Positions 12,140 to 14,855 of a stretch of DNA of 14,855 nt are shown here, one piece after another (the stretch's first letter is position 1; each line of letters starts with the position of its first letter). The notes below the pieces were generated by a model. The model worked only from the letters and a program-made list of their open reading frames with translations, ran no database searches and was not told where the DNA came from. The stretch comes from Betaproteobacteria bacterium (lineage in GTDB: Bacteria > Pseudomonadota > Gammaproteobacteria > Burkholderiales > SG8-41): contig JAQGNC010000081.1 in assembly GCA_028292065.1 (NCBI GenBank), positions 1-14,855 of the forward strand. The letters run 5' to 3'. Made by a program: the position numbers and the translations under genes.

Positions 12140-14749
12140 ATGGAAAGCGAACTAAAGGTCCTTTTCGTGGAGGACCAGCCGCTCGATGCCGAGCTGTGCG
12201 AGCACGAGCTGCGGCGCGCCGGACTGCGATTCAGGTCGCAGCGAGTCTATACGCGAGCCGCTTTCATCCAGGCGCTCGGGACGTTCAGCCCCGACCTGAT
12301 TCTTTCGGATTTCAGCATGCCGACCGATCTGGACGGCTTCTCCGCGCTCATCCTGGCGCGCGAGCAGGCGTCGCAGGTTCCGTTCGTCTTCGTCTCCGGC
12401 ACGATCGGCGAGGAGCGCGCGGTCGAAGCGATGAAAGCCGGCGCCACCGACTACGTGCTCAAGGACAACCTCCAGCGCCTCGGGCCGATCGTCAAGCGCG
12501 CCCTGAGTGAGGCTCGCGACCGCCGGGCGGTGGGCCGCGCGCAGGCCGCGCTGCGCTCGAGCGAGACACGCTTTCGCTCGTTCATGCGGCATCTGCCGGC
12601 CAGGGCTTCGATCCACGACCTCGAAGGCCGCTACACCTACGTCAACGAAGTGTGGGAAGACGCGGTGGGTCTCACCGCACGAGACGTCGTCGGCAAGCCG
12701 TACACCGAGATATGGGACGCCGCGCGCGCCGCGGAGATCAGGGCGGACGACGAGCGCGTCATCGAGACCAACCAGTCTTTGCGCCGCGTGGTCCGCCGCG
12801 TGGAGGGCGCCGAGGTGAAGTGGTGGCTGTCGCACCGCTTCCCGATTCCCGGCGAAGACGGGGGCCCGGTCACTATCGGATCGATCGCGCTCGACATCAC
12901 CGAGCAAAAGCTCCAGGACGAAAAGATCGAGCGCCTGAACCGCATCCACGCGGTGCTGAGCGGAATCAACTCGTCGAACGTGCCTATACGCGACACCGAA
13001 AAGCTGCTGTACGAGGCGTGCCGGATCGCGGTCGACGACGGCGGTTTCGGCCTCGCGTGGGTCGGCATGCTCGATTCCGCGAGCGGGGCGATCTCGCCGA
13101 AGGCCAGCGCGGGACTGCTCGAAGGCGAGGACACCGCCGCGAACCTCATCGCGCTCAGCGGCCGCCCGCGCCCCGGAGGCCGGGTCGAGCGCATGTTGGC
13201 GAGCGGCAAGCCCGTGATCGAGAACGAGCTCGAAGCGCAGCCGGATCTCTCCCCGTGGCTCGCCGAAGCGGTCGCGCGAGGCTATCGCTCGGTCGTGGTG
13301 CTGCCGCTGAACATCGCCGGCGAGGTCGCCGGCAACTTCACCCTGTATGCGACCGAGCCGAACGTCTTCACCCACGACGAGGTGAAGCTGCTGATGGAGC
13401 TCGCCGCCGACGTGTCCTTCGCACTCGAATACATCAACACCGAGCAGAAGCTCTACTACCTCGCGTGGCACGACCCGGTGACCGGCATCGGCAACCGCAC
13501 CCTGCTGCGCGACCGGCTCGAGCGCGCCATCCAGGCGTCGCGCCGCACCGACAGCGGAATCGCGGTGCTGGTGTGGGACGTGAAGCGCTTCAGGAGCATC
13601 AACGGCACTTACGGGCGCGACGTGGGCGATAACCTGCTGCGCCGCATCGCCGGGCGGGTCGCTGCCGAATGGTTGGCGCTGGCCGAAACCGCGCGGCTCT
13701 CGGCCGACTATTTCGGCGGCTTCATGGTCGACGTGCAGCCTTCCGAGGTCGCGCACATGATCAGCCAGTCCGCCGCGTCGCTCGCACAGCCTTTCGTCGT
13801 CGGCGACCACGAGCTGCACGTCGACATCACGGTCGGCATCGCGTTCTACCCGGCTGACGGCGCCGGCGCCGACAGCCTGCTCATCAATGCCGAAGCCGCG
13901 TTGAAGCAGGCCAAGCTGCACAACGAGCCGTTCCTCTTCTACGAGCCGGCGATCAACGCGCGGGTCGCCGAGAAGCTCACGCTCGAGAACAAGCTGCGCC
14001 GCGCGCTCGAAAGAAACGAGTTCATGCTGCACTACCAGCCGAAGGTCGAGCTGCAGACGGGCCAGGTGCGAGGCGTCGAGGCCCTGATCCGCTGGAACGA
14101 TCCGGAACACGGCCTCGTCAGCCCGGCGCGCTTCATCCCGCTGCTCGAGGAAACCGGGCTCATCCTCGAAGTCGGCCAGTGGGCGCTGAACCGCGCGCTC
14201 GAGGACTGGCGCTCGGCGGCGCAGAGCGGCGCCCCGACACCGCGGATCGCGGTGAACGTGTCCGCGATCCAGTTGAGACGCGCCGATTTCGTCGAGTGCA
14301 TCGCGCGCACGCTGAGCCGCGCGGGCGGCGCCGAGCACGGGCTCGACCTCGAGATCACCGAGTCGACCCTGATGGAGAGCATCGGCGACAACAGCCACAA
14401 GCTGCGCGAGCTGCGGGAAATGGGCGTGCATTTCGCAATCGACGATTTCGGCACCGGCTACTCGTCGTTGAGCTATCTGGCCAAGCTGCCGGTCGATTCG
14501 CTCAAGATCGACCGCGCGTTCATCATGACCATGAGCGAAGAGGCGCAAAGCATGACGATCGTCTCGACGATCATCTCGCTCGCTCACGCGCTCGACCTGT
14601 CGGTGGTCGCCGAAGGCGTCGAGACCGAAGAGCAGCGCAGCCTGCTGGGCGCGCTCGGCTGCGACGAGATCCAGGGCTACGTCTTCAGCAGGCCGGTGCC
14701 GTGGCAGGACTGCCTGGCGTGCTGCGATGCCTCGCGCGGGCCGCGCTAG
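12140..14749 (+). CDS. REC-PAS-GAF-GGDEF-EAL response regulator with degenerate GGDEF
   Basis: An 869-residue cytoplasmic protein. Domains in order: receiver (1-125; acidic E11-D12, phosphoacceptor D57, S86, K108), PAS (about 139-255), GAF (about 280-432), GGDEF (about 438-602), EAL (about 613-862). The GGDEF signature is replaced by SADYF (521-525), so cyclase activity is very unlikely, although D480 of the metal site remains. The EAL half keeps E648-A-L, N706, E738, D768-D769, K789, E825 and Q845, so it should hydrolyse c-di-GMP. The degenerate domain may serve as a GTP sensor, as shown for some other proteins of this layout. The ATG at 12140 is chosen over an in-frame GTG at 12125: GGGAG lies 6 bases ahead and the receiver begins at once. 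A possible sensor gene follows after 36 bp. Confidence 0.95.
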   Translation: MESELKVLFVEDQPLDAELCEHELRRAGLRFRSQRVYTRAAFIQALGTFSPDLILSDFSMPTDLDGFSALILAREQASQVPFVFVSGTIGEERAVEAMKAGATDYVLKDNLQRLGPIVKRALSEARDRRAVGRAQAALRSSETRFRSFMRHLPARASIHDLEGRYTYVNEVWEDAVGLTARDVVGKPYTEIWDAARAAEIRADDERVIETNQSLRRVVRRVEGAEVKWWLSHRFPIPGEDGGPVTIGSIALDITEQKLQDEKIERLNRIHAVLSGINSSNVPIRDTEKLLYEACRIAVDDGGFGLAWVGMLDSASGAISPKASAGLLEGEDTAANLIALSGRPRPGGRVERMLASGKPVIENELEAQPDLSPWLAEAVARGYRSVVVLPLNIAGEVAGNFTLYATEPNVFTHDEVKLLMELAADVSFALEYINTEQKLYYLAWHDPVTGIGNRTLLRDRLERAIQASRRTDSGIAVLVWDVKRFRSINGTYGRDVGDNLLRRIAGRVAAEWLALAETARLSADYFGGFMVDVQPSEVAHMISQSAASLAQPFVVGDHELHVDITVGIAFYPADGAGADSLLINAEAALKQAKLHNEPFLFYEPAINARVAEKLTLENKLRRALERNEFMLHYQPKVELQTGQVRGVEALIRWNDPEHGLVSPARFIPLLEETGLILEVGQWALNRALEDWRSAAQSGAPTPRIAVNVSAIQLRRADFVECIARTLSRAGGAEHGLDLEITESTLMESIGDNSHKLRELREMGVHFAIDDFGTGYSSLSYLAKLPVDSLKIDRAFIMTMSEEAQSMTIVSTIISLAHALDLSVVAEGVETEEQRSLLGALGCDEIQGYVFSRPVPWQDCLACCDASRGPR

Positions 14750-14785
14750 GCGCGCCGCAGGTCGCGAGAGCCGGAAAAGCCGCTG

Positions 14786-14855
14786 ATGTTCAGACGCGGG
14801 TCGCGGTCGGTGCGCAGCCGGCTGGTGCTGGCCATGCTCGCCACGACGCTGGCGG
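14786..14855 (+). CDS. Start of a membrane sensor-like protein (cut by the window edge)
   Basis: Twenty-three codons are visible, beginning MFRRGSRSVRSRLVLAMLAT: an arginine-rich start followed by the beginning of a hydrophobic helix. This is the usual N-terminus of a sensor histidine kinase or another membrane-anchored signalling protein, with positive residues inside. The ATG at 14786 is 36 bp behind the response-regulator stop, so the two are probably co-transcribed; the ribosome-binding site is poor (GGA about 11 bases ahead). If it is a kinase it would be the natural partner for D57 of the response regulator. That function is inferred from position and charge pattern only. Confidence 0.55.
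   Translation, partial: MFRRGSRSVRSRLVLAMLATTLA

Noticed and set aside
12152..14587. 811-codon open frame antisense to the response regulator
   Set aside because: Arginine-, valine- and aspartate-rich translation without domains; a shadow of GC-biased codon use in the REC-PAS-GAF-GGDEF-EAL gene.

Overview
The window reads as a chromosomal stretch of a GC-rich betaproteobacterium, probably Burkholderiales-like. This is inferred from a tripartite tricarboxylate (Bug/TctC) substrate-binding protein, a TauE/SafE exporter, and dispersed palindromic repeats of types I associate with environmental Betaproteobacteria. No ribosomal or other marker gene is present, so the genus cannot be named. I see no tRNA, rRNA, CRISPR array, transposase or phage gene.

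Layout. (1) Positions 1-2711, minus strand: a 46-bp heptamer tandem repeat, a thiamine-diphosphate enzyme of the acetolactate synthase-like family, and a class I methyltransferase that carries an export signal. (2) Positions 2712-3392: a repeat-dense stretch enclosing one candidate 44-residue lipoprotein gene (minus). (3) Positions 3393-5583, plus strand: an MFS transporter with a TTG start and a nitroreductase-like flavoprotein. A MITE-like palindromic module lies on both sides of the MFS gene, in opposite orientations. (4) Positions 5588-7312, minus strand: a TusA-type sulfur carrier and an FAD-dependent amine oxidase. (5) Positions 7429-9308, plus strand: a TSUP (TauE/SafE) permease, divergent from the oxidase, and a Bug-type solute-binding protein. 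(6) Positions 9572-14855, plus strand: a cyclic-di-GMP signalling block. It holds an MHYT-GGDEF-EAL membrane protein, a REC-PAS-GAF-GGDEF-EAL response regulator whose GGDEF motif is degenerate, and the first 23 codons of what looks like a membrane sensor.

The left two thirds are ordinary accessory metabolism and transport genes without a clear shared pathway; TusA and TSUP both point loosely to sulfur compounds. The right third is the most coherent unit. A membrane protein that could both make and degrade c-di-GMP is followed by a phosphorylatable protein that appears able only to degrade it, then by a possible sensor. The 468-bp gap between the two c-di-GMP genes has no long ORF. It does hold a near-consensus CRP/FNR-type operator, a strong Shine-Dalgarno sequence with only a tiny ORF behind it, and two inverted repeats. 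The gap before the first c-di-GMP gene holds a 12-bp near-perfect hairpin.

I do not see a wholly new multi-gene system. The items most worth a second look are the regulatory gap upstream of the response regulator, the exported methyltransferase, and the mirrored repeats around the MFS gene.
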